Assembly (NCBI RefSeq): GCF_051652165.1
Contig: NZ_JBOFTR010000004.1
Coordinates: forward strand, 1-64,000
From: Plesiomonas sp051652165
GTDB taxonomy: Bacteria; Pseudomonadota; Gammaproteobacteria; Enterobacterales; CAMTGL01
Direction of reading: 5' to 3'
Length of the DNA stretch: 64,000 nt
Part shown: piece by piece, positions 54,102 through 62,676 of the stretch
Position numbering within the stretch: the stretch's first letter is position 1
Layout: every line of letters begins with the position of its first letter
The notes under the pieces: model-generated
Database searches by the model: none
Told to the model about the DNA's origin: nothing
What the model saw: the letters and a program-made list of their open reading frames with translations, nothing else
Made by a program: the position numbers and the translations under genes

Positions 54102-54892
54102 TTTTAACTGATACGGTAAGTTGATATTTTCAGCTTACCGTGGGTTTTAAAAAGACAATACTCACTTTTTTGCTTAGGTAATGTGCTCGAATATCCCAAA
54201 TATGGTGCACAGTCATATTGACTAATCGGCATATTTGGGGCTGTTTTAATCGTAGACTCTGTATTTATTACTTTTTTTGTTACACTTATCATGCGTTTTT
54301 CCTATCCTATTTATTTTCTTGATTATTTTTTACTTTACCTCTTATTTTATGCAGATTGATGCACTCCTTGTGCATTCCTTTCATTTTTACATCTCTTACT
54401 ATGTTAATAACTCAGACAATGTTTGTTTGAAATTATTTTATTTGTTAATTAACAGTATTCTATTGTATTGCTATTTGATAGCTGATATCTGTGTTAACAG
54501 ATCGAATTAAAACAATGTTTATCTATTTTAAGATTAAAAAATAAGCATATAGTCTGATTTTATGCATTGTGTAGCATGTTGGATATCTTCTTTTGTTACG
54601 TCATAGTGATATTCCGCATAACCAATATTATGCATAGTTAAATAATGGAAAATAAAAAATATTAAATGTTAAGTTTGCATATTTTTTGTTTTTAAGGTTA
54701 ATTACTCTGTTTAACTGATAGGGAAGGTGGTGGCATAAACAGAGTTTAAGTGTGTTATTGCGTTTATTCCCCACAAAAAAAATATTTATGGGGATAAATG
54801 CAAATTAAAGAAGTAACTTTTATTTATAAATCATAAGGTTACTCAAGGTTCACCGGATAGTGAATACCTTTATACGATCTTGGAGATTAACG
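54102..54892. other. long AT-rich region before oppA
   Basis: 791 bp. It opens with the ychE terminator (54113-54142). The rest is very AT-rich with no frame that has a ribosome site. It must carry the oppA promoter and a long leader; enterobacterial oppA leaders are targets of the GcvB small RNA, but I could not pick out the pairing site. Confidence 0.5.
54113..54142 (+). terminator. ychE terminator
   Basis: ACGGTAAG / CTTACCGT pairs over a 13-nt loop and is followed by GGGTTTT. Confidence 0.75.
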
Positions 54893-56590
54893 ATGACATA
54901 TAACAAGAAAAAACTGGCAGTGGCTATCAGCCTGTTAATGGGTGCAACTGTCGGATTAACCGGTTGTGATAACAAGCCTGCGGCCCCACAATCTTCTGCT
55001 GCTGAAACACCGTCAACCCCGCCAACTGTGCCTGCTAATGCAAAAACCAAAAATGGTGATGTGCTGGCTGCAACACAGACACTGGTGCGCGGTAACGGTG
55101 ATGAGCCTGCATCGTTAGATCCCCATAAAGTAGAAGGTGTTCCAGAAGCGAACATTATCCGTGATTTACAAGAGGGCATGATTAACCTCAACGGTAACGG
55201 TGAGGTGATCCCCGGTGTGGCTGAGAGCTGGGAGAATCAGGATTACAAACGTTGGGTTTTCCATTTGCGCAAAGATGCTAAATGGTCAAACGGCACACCG
55301 GTTACGGCAGAAGATTTTGTTTTCAGTTGGCGACGTTTGGTTGACCCAAAAACAGGATCACCTTACGCCTCATACCTTGAGTATGCACAAATTGAGAATG
55401 TCAGTGATGTGATTGCCGGTAAAGCGGCACCGGAAACGCTAGGTGTGAAGGCACTTGACCCTTATACACTGGAAGTGGTGCTGTCAAAACCTGTACCGTA
55501 TTTTGTGAAGATGCTGGCGCATACCTCCACCAAGCCGGTCAATAAAGCGGCGGTAGAGCAGTTTGGTGATAAGTGGACTTCCCCTGGAAATTATGTCAGT
55601 AACGGGGCATATCAGCTGAAAGACTGGCGGGTGAATGAGCGCATTGTGCTTGAACGTAACCCGAACTACTGGGATAACGCGAATGTAACCATTGATCAGG
55701 TCACTTATCTGCCGATTGATGAAGGCACAGATGTAAACCGTTATCGCGCTGGTGAAGTAGATATGACTTACAACCAGTTGCCGATTGACGTGTTCAAAAA
55801 GCTGCAGGCTGAAATTCCGCAGGAAGTGAATATTGACCCGTATCTGTGTTCATACTACTACGGCATCAACACCTCAAAAGCACCGTTTACTGATCCTCGG
55901 GTACGTAAGGCGCTCTCTTTATCGATGGATCGTGATGTGATAGCTAAACAGGTTATGGCGCAAGGCCAGATCCCGGCATACAGCTTCACACCAAGCATCA
56001 CCAACGGGCTGGCGGCTAAACAGCCGGAGTGGGCATCATGGACACAAGAGCAGCGTAATGCTGAAGCGGCTAAATTACTGGCTGAAGCTGGTTTTGGTAA
56101 AGACCATCCACTGAAATTTACCCTGTTGTACAACACTTCTGATAACCACAAGAAAGTGGCGGTTGCTATCTCTTCGATGTGGAAGAAAAATTTAGGCGTT
56201 GATGTGGCGCTGGAAAACCAAGAGTGGAAAACCTTCTTGGATAACCGTCGTCTCGGTAACTATGACGTGACCCGTGCCGGATGGTGTGGTGATTACAATG
56301 ACCCGACCGCCTTCTTGAATATTTTGCTGTCAAAAAGCAGCAACAATGACATGAAGTATAAGAGTGCTGAGTTTGATGAAACCATGGTGAAAGCCTTGGC
56401 TGCGGGCAACGATACTGATCGCGCGAACTTGTATCAGCAAGCTGAGAATATCGTTGAAACAGATACCCCGCTGATGCCGATTTACCACTACGTAAGCACC
56501 CGTTTGGTGAAGCCATATGTGGGCGGTTATAGCGGTAATAACCCGCAAGATGAGATCTATTCGAAGGATCTTTACATCAAGCAACACTGA
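54893..56590 (+). CDS. oppA: OppA oligopeptide-binding lipoprotein
   Basis: A 565-residue cluster C solute-binding protein. The start at 54893 has GGAG upstream. Its leader ends LTGCDNKPA, a lipobox, followed by a Pro/Ala/Ser linker of about 35 residues before the folded domain (LVRGNGDEPASLDPHKVEG, DLQEGMINLNGNGEVIPG). Asp at +2 after the Cys is the E. coli inner-membrane retention signal. E. coli OppA is a free periplasmic protein, so this one appears tethered beside its permease. The body aligns well with E. coli OppA to the end (DEIYSKDLYI). Confidence 0.95.
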   Translation: MTYNKKKLAVAISLLMGATVGLTGCDNKPAAPQSSAAETPSTPPTVPANAKTKNGDVLAATQTLVRGNGDEPASLDPHKVEGVPEANIIRDLQEGMINLNGNGEVIPGVAESWENQDYKRWVFHLRKDAKWSNGTPVTAEDFVFSWRRLVDPKTGSPYASYLEYAQIENVSDVIAGKAAPETLGVKALDPYTLEVVLSKPVPYFVKMLAHTSTKPVNKAAVEQFGDKWTSPGNYVSNGAYQLKDWRVNERIVLERNPNYWDNANVTIDQVTYLPIDEGTDVNRYRAGEVDMTYNQLPIDVFKKLQAEIPQEVNIDPYLCSYYYGINTSKAPFTDPRVRKALSLSMDRDVIAKQVMAQGQIPAYSFTPSITNGLAAKQPEWASWTQEQRNAEAAKLLAEAGFGKDHPLKFTLLYNTSDNHKKVAVAISSMWKKNLGVDVALENQEWKTFLDNRRLGNYDVTRAGWCGDYNDPTAFLNILLSKSSNNDMKYKSAEFDETMVKALAAGNDTDRANLYQQAENIVETDTPLMPIYHYVSTRLVKPYVGGYSGNNPQDEIYSKDLYIKQH

Positions 56591-56673
56591 TACCAATTGC
56601 GTGCTGACAGCTTTTTGCAACGGGCTGTTAGCTACGCCAACAAAGGTGCACCACCAGTGTGATCCTCTGTCAA

Positions 56674-56701
56674 CCAAGGCTTACCAAACGGTAAGCCTTG
56701 G
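56674..56701 (+). other. perfect 12-bp hairpin between oppA and oppB
   Basis: CCAAGGCTTACC-AAAC-GGTAAGCCTTGG with no T-run. It lies in the 190-bp gap after oppA. Such a U-less stem-loop commonly protects the 3' end of a binding-protein message from exonucleases and partly stops transcription, so that oppA is made in excess over oppBCDF. Confidence 0.8.
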
Positions 56702-56780
56702 ATAACGATAAGCTGAACATGCCGTGACAGCGATAAACAGAGTTTGCATTGTTACATCGTCGTATGACAGGGAGTATGTC

Positions 56781-57704
56781 ATGATGTTGAAGTTTATTTT
56801 TCGCCGCATATTAGAAGCGATTCCCACGCTGCTGATATTGATTACCGTCTCTTTCTTTATGATGCGTTTAGCACCGGGTAGCCCGTTTACCGGTGAACGT
56901 AGCCTGCCACCTGAAGTTTTGGCCAATATTGAAGCCAAATATCACCTTGATGAACCCCTGTATAGCCAATATTTCCGCTATTTAGGGCAGTTAGCGCAGG
57001 GCGATTTTGGCCCATCGTTTAAGTATAAAGATTTCTCAGTGAATGACTTGGTTTCACAAGCCTTTCCGGTATCAATTGAAATTGGTTTTTATGCGTTTGT
57101 GCTGGCTCTGATTCTGGGGGTGACGGCTGGTGTTATCGCCGCGCTACGGCAAAACAGCATGATTGACTACGGCGTGATGGCATTTGCCATGACCGGTGTG
57201 GTGATCCCCAGTTTTGTGATTGCGCCATTATTAGTACTGATTTTTTCGTTGGGGCTAAAACTGCTCCCTGCGGGAGGCTGGAATGATGGCAGTGCCGTCA
57301 ACATGGTGTTGCCCGTTGCTGCGCTGGCCATTGCCTATACCGCCAGTATTGCTCGGATCACCCGAGGTTCAATGATTGAGGTTTTGCACTCCAACTTTAT
57401 TCGTACTGCCCGTGCCAAAGGGTTACCGATGCGGCATATCGTGCTGCGCCATGCTCTTAAGCCTGCCATGTTGCCGGTAATTTCTTACCTCGGCCCGGCA
57501 TTTGTCGGCATTATCACCGGTTCTATCGTGATAGAGACTATTTTCGGGCTACCGGGGATCGGGCAACTGTTTGTTAACGGTGCACTAAACCGTGATTATT
57601 CGATGGTACTGAGCCTGACGATTATTGTCGGTACGCTGACCATTCTCTTTAACGCGATAGTCGACATTCTATACGCGTTTATTGACCCGAAAATCCGCTA
57701 TTAA
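56781..57704 (+). CDS. oppB: OppB oligopeptide permease
   Basis: A 307-residue permease with six helices. MMLKFIFRRILEAIPTLL, FFMMRLAPGSPFTGERSLP and the EAA loop RTARAKGLPMRHIVLRHALKPA are almost E. coli OppB. Two ATGs are adjacent (56781, 56784); AGGGAG lies 6-9 bases upstream. Confidence 0.96.
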   Translation: MMLKFIFRRILEAIPTLLILITVSFFMMRLAPGSPFTGERSLPPEVLANIEAKYHLDEPLYSQYFRYLGQLAQGDFGPSFKYKDFSVNDLVSQAFPVSIEIGFYAFVLALILGVTAGVIAALRQNSMIDYGVMAFAMTGVVIPSFVIAPLLVLIFSLGLKLLPAGGWNDGSAVNMVLPVAALAIAYTASIARITRGSMIEVLHSNFIRTARAKGLPMRHIVLRHALKPAMLPVISYLGPAFVGIITGSIVIETIFGLPGIGQLFVNGALNRDYSMVLSLTIIVGTLTILFNAIVDILYAFIDPKIRY

Positions 57705-57716
57705 CAGGAGTATTTT

Positions 57717-58625
57717 ATGATGATGACTAAAAATAACTCCGCCGCGGTTGAGCAGTTTGCCACCCAGTTGGATATTGAAGGGCGCAGCTTGTGGCAAGAT
57801 GCGTTCCGCCGTTTTAAAAGTAACCGTGCCGCCATGGTTAGCCTGTGTATTTTGGCACTGGTGAGTTTGTATGTATTGGTTGCACCCTCTTTATCACCGT
57901 TCGAATTTGATGCCACCGATTGGACAGCGATGAGTGCAATGCCCGCGTTTGAAGGGCAGCACTATTTTGGCACTGACTCGCTCGGGCGCGATCTGTTTGT
58001 GCGTACGGCAGTGGGCGGGCGTATTTCACTGATGGTCGGGTTGGCTGGTGCGCTGGTGGCCGTGCTGTTTGGTACGCTTTATGGTGCAACATCGGGTTAT
58101 CTTGGCGGTCGGGTTGATTCGCTGATGATGCGTGTATTGGAAATCCTTAACGCATTTCCATTTATGTTCTTTGTGATCCTGCTGGTAACACTGTTCGGGC
58201 GCAATATTTTCCTGATTTTTGTCGCTATCGGCATGGTGTCATGGCTGGATGTAGCGCGTATTGTGCGTGGGCAGACATTAAGCCTAAAGCGTAAAGAGTT
58301 TATCGAAGCGGCACTGGTCTGCGGCGTATCCTCTAAAAATATTGTTTTACGGCATATTGTGCCAAACGTATTGGGTGTAGTGGTTATTTACGCTTCTCTG
58401 CTTGTTCCTGGCATGATTTTGTTTGAATCCTTTTTAAGCTTTTTGGGATTAGGCGTACAAGAGCCGATGACCAGTTGGGGTGCGCTGCTGCAAGATGGTG
58501 CTATTTCGATGGAAGTGGCGGTATGGCAGTTATTGATCCCCGCAACGTTTTTGATTATCACGCTGTTCTGTTTCAACTTTATTGGCGATGGCTTGCGTGA
58601 TGCCCTCGACCCGAAAGATCGTTAA
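57717..58625 (+). CDS. oppC: OppC oligopeptide permease
   Basis: A 302-residue permease partner of OppB: a cytoplasmic N-terminal amphipathic stretch, RSLWQDAFRRFKSNRAAMV, then six helices, HYFGTDSLGRDLFVRTAVGGR, and the EAA region EFIEAALVCGVSSKNIVLRHI. It ends GDGLRDALDPKDR like E. coli. It lies 12 bp after oppB. Confidence 0.96.
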   Translation: MMMTKNNSAAVEQFATQLDIEGRSLWQDAFRRFKSNRAAMVSLCILALVSLYVLVAPSLSPFEFDATDWTAMSAMPAFEGQHYFGTDSLGRDLFVRTAVGGRISLMVGLAGALVAVLFGTLYGATSGYLGGRVDSLMMRVLEILNAFPFMFFVILLVTLFGRNIFLIFVAIGMVSWLDVARIVRGQTLSLKRKEFIEAALVCGVSSKNIVLRHIVPNVLGVVVIYASLLVPGMILFESFLSFLGLGVQEPMTSWGALLQDGAISMEVAVWQLLIPATFLIITLFCFNFIGDGLRDALDPKDR

Positions 58626-58639
58626 GCAAGGAGCGCAGC

Positions 58640-59608
58640 ATGACATTGTTAGCAGTAAAAGATCTGCGAGTGACCTTTGCAACGCAAGACGGTGCAGTCA
58701 CCGCCGTGAACGATCTGAATTTTTCACTCAGCGCCGGAGAGACGCTGGGGATTGTCGGCGAGTCTGGTTCGGGAAAATCGCAAACCGCTTTTGCGTTGAT
58801 GGGATTATTGGCCAGTAATGGGACAATTGGCGGCTCGGCGCTGTTTGATGGCAAAGAGATTTTAAATCTGCCGCAAGCGCAGCTCAATAAAATCAGAGCC
58901 GAAAAAATCGCGATGATCTTTCAAGATCCGATGACCTCACTAAACCCCTATATGCGGGTCGGTGATCAGCTGATGGAAGTACTGATGCTGCATAAAGGTA
59001 CGAGCAAAGCCGAGGCGTTTGATCAATCGGTCAAAATGCTTGATGCCGTAAAAATGCCGGAAGCACGCAAGCGGATGCGGATGTACCCGCATGAGTTTTC
59101 CGGCGGCATGCGCCAGCGGGTAATGATCGCTATGGCGTTAATGTGTCGCCCGAAATTGCTGATTGCCGATGAGCCAACCACTGCGCTGGATGTCACCGTA
59201 CAAGCGCAGATTATGGATCTCTTAAACGAGCTTAAACGTGAGCTGAATACCGCAATTATTATGATCACCCATGATCTGGGTGTCGTGGCGGGGATCTGTG
59301 ACAAGGTGCTGGTGATGTATGCTGGCCGCACCATGGAATATGGTCAGGCGCGTGATATTTTTTACCGCCCAAGCCACCCATATTCAACCGGTTTGCTCAA
59401 TGCCGTGCCACGGCTAGACAGCAAAGGCAGTGAGCTGGCGACTATTCCGGGAAACCCGCCAAACTTGCTGCGTCTACCACAGGGCTGCCCGTTTCAAGAG
59501 CGTTGCTTGAATGCCAGTTCACTATGCCGCCAAAGTACCCCTGCATTACTGCCATTTGGTGAAGGTAGGGTTAGAGCCTGCCATTGGAACTGGGAGAACA
59601 TAAAATGA
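58640..59608 (+). CDS. oppD: OppD oligopeptide transport ATPase
   Basis: A 322-residue ABC ATPase. Walker A is GESGSGKSQTAFAL, signature FSGGMRQRVMIAMAL and Walker B LLIADEPT. The C-terminal oligopeptide-transporter extension has CPFQERC and later C residues (LNASSLC, RACHW) that hold an iron-sulfur cluster in this family. Its stop overlaps the oppF start as ATGA. Confidence 0.96.
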   Translation: MTLLAVKDLRVTFATQDGAVTAVNDLNFSLSAGETLGIVGESGSGKSQTAFALMGLLASNGTIGGSALFDGKEILNLPQAQLNKIRAEKIAMIFQDPMTSLNPYMRVGDQLMEVLMLHKGTSKAEAFDQSVKMLDAVKMPEARKRMRMYPHEFSGGMRQRVMIAMALMCRPKLLIADEPTTALDVTVQAQIMDLLNELKRELNTAIIMITHDLGVVAGICDKVLVMYAGRTMEYGQARDIFYRPSHPYSTGLLNAVPRLDSKGSELATIPGNPPNLLRLPQGCPFQERCLNASSLCRQSTPALLPFGEGRVRACHWNWENIK

Positions 59609-60681
59609 GTCAGTCAGTTGATAGGGTTGCAGAGCACACTTTTGTACCAAACCACCCGCAAAACAGTGCCAGTGCGAATGCCAGTGATACCATAGCAGAT
59701 AAAAAGGTCTTGCTTGAAGTGACTGATCTAAAAGTGCACTTTGAGATTAAAGATGATAATGCATGGTTTTGGGAACCGGCACAAAAACTCAAAGCCGTAG
59801 ACGGTGTGACCTTACGGTTATATGAAGGGGAAACTCTCGGTGTGGTGGGGGAGTCAGGTTGCGGAAAATCAACGTTTGCACGGGCGATTATCGGGCTAGT
59901 GAAAGCTACCGAAGGACATGTGGTTTGGCTGGGCGAAGATCTGACGTGTTTGACTGAAAAGCAAATGCGCAATAAACGCAAAGAGATCCAGATGATTTTC
60001 CAAGATCCGCTGGCCTCGCTCAACCCGCGCATGACCATCGGCGATATTATCGCTGAGCCATTGCAGACGTTTTATCCTGAACTGTCAAAACAGGCGGTTA
60101 GCGATAAAGTGAAAGCCGTGATGATGAAAGTAGGGCTGCTGCCAAACTTAATCAACCGTTACCCGCACGAGTTTTCCGGCGGTCAGTGTCAGCGTATTGG
60201 TATTGCCCGCGCGCTGATCCTTGAGCCAAAGCTGATTATTTGTGATGAACCGGTTTCGGCATTGGATGTCTCTATTCAGGCGCAAGTGGTGAACCTGCTC
60301 AAATCATTGCAGCGTGAGATGGGGTTATCGCTGATTTTTATCGCACATGATTTGTCGGTAGTGAAACATATCTCTGATCGGGTTCTGGTCATGTATCTGG
60401 GAAATCCAGTAGAACTTGGTACGTATGATGAAGTTTACCACAACCCACAACATCCCTATACCAAAGCACTGATGTCAGCCGTGCCAATTCCCGACCCTGA
60501 TAAAGAGCGAACTAAGCAGATTCAGTTGCTTGAAGGTGAGTTACCTTCGCCGATTAATCCACCGTCAGGCTGTGTTTTTCGCACTCGTTGCCCAGTGGCT
60601 AGAACAGAGTGTACCTTGACTAAACCATTACTCGAAGGCAATTTCCACCATGCGGTTTCCTGTTTACAGGCAAAGTGGTAG
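59605..60681 (+). CDS. oppF: OppF oligopeptide transport ATPase
   Basis: A 358-residue ABC ATPase. Walker A is GESGCGKSTFARAI, signature FSGGQCQRIGIARAL and Walker B LIICDEPVSALD. The C-terminal extension has CVFRTRCPVARTEC, the four-Cys cluster of the family. The start at 59605 has GGGAG upstream and overlaps the oppD stop. A 30-residue N-terminal extension precedes the ATPase fold. Last gene of the operon. Confidence 0.96.
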   Translation: MSQSVDRVAEHTFVPNHPQNSASANASDTIADKKVLLEVTDLKVHFEIKDDNAWFWEPAQKLKAVDGVTLRLYEGETLGVVGESGCGKSTFARAIIGLVKATEGHVVWLGEDLTCLTEKQMRNKRKEIQMIFQDPLASLNPRMTIGDIIAEPLQTFYPELSKQAVSDKVKAVMMKVGLLPNLINRYPHEFSGGQCQRIGIARALILEPKLIICDEPVSALDVSIQAQVVNLLKSLQREMGLSLIFIAHDLSVVKHISDRVLVMYLGNPVELGTYDEVYHNPQHPYTKALMSAVPIPDPDKERTKQIQLLEGELPSPINPPSGCVFRTRCPVARTECTLTKPLLEGNFHHAVSCLQAKW

Positions 60682-60734
60682 TCATCTTGTTATCTTTTAA
60701 TGTACATAGAATGTGCATATATGCATGAGTATAC

Positions 60735-60768
60735 AAAACGGCTGATCGTAATCGAGATCAGCCGTTTT
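60735..60768. terminator. opp operon terminator
   Basis: AAAACGGCTGATC / GATCAGCCGTTTT pairs over 13 bp and an 8-nt loop, with short T and A flanks. It separates oppF from the convergent SulP gene. Confidence 0.88.
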
Positions 60769-60799
60769 GAAAGAAGATAGACTAAACTTTAGTCAGCAA

Positions 60800-62533
60800 C
60801 TACTCTGACAATGGGGGTTGCGTGCGCTGTATTTGTGCAAGGCGCGCATCAATGGCATTTTGTACGCTATAGAAAACGTTTTCCTTAGGGAGAATATTCA
60901 ATAAACCTGTATTCCAGAGTGCCTGACGAGCACGCACCGCTTCTAAGCGCGCAATACAGACACAAATTTGTTGTTGGTGTAGCTCGGTAATCAACGTTTT
61001 GAGTTTATCTGCAGCAGTCATATCGATATCTAAAATACCACTGCACTCGATAACCAGCAGACGCATTGCCGGTTTTTGTTGCATGTAATATTGTAGTTGC
61101 CGTGTAAAATACTCTGCATTAGTAAAGTTGAGTGGCGCAGCAAAATGGTAAACCAACACTTCTGGCAGTGTTTCCATTGGCCGTTTAGCATCAGGATGCC
61201 ACCAAATGGTGGAGTGTTGAATGCGCATAAACTCTGTATTATTTGGGCGAGCGGTGACAAAAACACCGTGTAATAAAGAGAGTACCACCCCTAACATGAC
61301 ACCCACTTCAATCCGTAATAATAAAATCATACACAGTGTTGCTATACACAGATAAAACTCCTCTCGGCTTTCACGATAAATGCGTTTTATCTCACTGACT
61401 TTCAAGATACTGAGCCCAACATACATCAATACTCCTGCAAGTGCAGCATGTGGGATCAAACTCAATAGAGACTGAGCATACATTACAATGAGTGTTAAAA
61501 TCCCTGCAGCAATCAGAGCAGATAATTGGGTTTTTCCACCGGAGTTTTGCGTGACAACTGAGCGGGCAGGGCTGGCATTAGTTGGAAATGTTCCTGCCAT
61601 TCCTGAAAAAATACAGCCTAAACCAATACCTGCAAAATCTTTACTGACCGGTGCACTGCTATCTTTTGTGGTACGCGATACCGCTGCCGTTTGCATGATA
61701 CAAACCATGGCAACTAACAGTGCTAACGGAAATAGGCTAAAAATGTCGTGCCACGGATAGTGCCAAAAAGCAAAATCGGGTTTTTGACCACTGACATGGG
61801 TTAACATCGTTAGTCCGTAATGAGATAAAGAGGAAAAATGGTGCGTTAAAGGCAACAGCACATTGATGGCAACCACAATACTTAGCCCAATCAGTGCTGC
61901 CGGCAGGCGAGGCCAATGTTTGCTAGAGAACGTTGTTAATGCAAAAATCCCCAATCCAATCATAGTTGAAAGTAGGTTTAACTGAGGTAGTTGTCGCACA
62001 ATACTCCATAATTGTGATAACAAATGCCCGTTAGCTACCGGTATTTCAAAAATTTGTGGTAATTGCCCAATCAGGATATGGCACGATATTCCGGCTAAAA
62101 AACCGATAGTCACTGGAAATGAGAGTAAATCAGCAAGCCAACCGAGCCGAAATAGGTAGGTAGCCAATAAAATAATACCGACTTGAATTGAGAGTAACCC
62201 AGCCAGATGCACATATTCGGTTGATCCCGCTACAGCCATCAGTGATAACCCTGAGGCAAAAATCGGGGCAATAGTAGAATCAGCGCCCCCAGACAGATAA
62301 CGGTTGCCGCCCAAAATAGCAAAGCCAATCGCTGCGGCAATAAACGCATAAATGCCGGTAATCGGCGGCATGCCAGCTAAGTGCGCGGTGGCCATCTGTG
62401 CTGGCAGGGCGATAGCAGCAACCGAGATCCCCGCAATTAGATCACCACTTAGCCCACGCCAAGAGGCCTGACGAAATGCATAGAAAAAGAGCCGGGGTGA
62501 GACAACAGATGATGAAGTGTTTTTTACAGGCAT
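60800..62533 (-). CDS. SulP-family anion transporter with STAS domain
   Basis: A 577-residue transporter. Residues about 20-440 are the 14-helix UraA-like core (AGISVAAIALPAQMATAHLAG in its conserved part IALPAQMA, ISGMAGTFPTNASPARS region written here SGMAGTFPTNASPARS). A cytoplasmic STAS domain follows at about 460-565 (MRLLVIECSGILDIDMTAAD). Members carry sulfate, bicarbonate or dicarboxylates (DauA in E. coli); the substrate here is not set by sequence. AAGGAG lies upstream of the start. It is a single gene. Confidence 0.9.
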   Translation of the reverse strand: MPVKNTSSSVVSPRLFFYAFRQASWRGLSGDLIAGISVAAIALPAQMATAHLAGMPPITGIYAFIAAAIGFAILGGNRYLSGGADSTIAPIFASGLSLMAVAGSTEYVHLAGLLSIQVGIILLATYLFRLGWLADLLSFPVTIGFLAGISCHILIGQLPQIFEIPVANGHLLSQLWSIVRQLPQLNLLSTMIGLGIFALTTFSSKHWPRLPAALIGLSIVVAINVLLPLTHHFSSLSHYGLTMLTHVSGQKPDFAFWHYPWHDIFSLFPLALLVAMVCIMQTAAVSRTTKDSSAPVSKDFAGIGLGCIFSGMAGTFPTNASPARSVVTQNSGGKTQLSALIAAGILTLIVMYAQSLLSLIPHAALAGVLMYVGLSILKVSEIKRIYRESREEFYLCIATLCMILLLRIEVGVMLGVVLSLLHGVFVTARPNNTEFMRIQHSTIWWHPDAKRPMETLPEVLVYHFAAPLNFTNAEYFTRQLQYYMQQKPAMRLLVIECSGILDIDMTAADKLKTLITELHQQQICVCIARLEAVRARQALWNTGLLNILPKENVFYSVQNAIDARLAQIQRTQPPLSE

Positions 62534-62676
62534 AACGCCGACAGCTCCTTGATGATAATAAGGTTAACGGCGGTTACCGTAATTATAAACCCTAGCACAT
62601 CCTCAACCGCTAAATAAACGGAATATGTAGTCAACTACCCTTCGTTATTGTAAGTGTTGATGGCAAAATTACCGCA

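Noticed and set aside
54277..54510. 77-codon very hydrophobic frame before oppA
   Set aside because: Composition follows from AT-rich DNA (Phe, Leu, Ile, Tyr); no ribosome site and it overlaps the presumed oppA control region.
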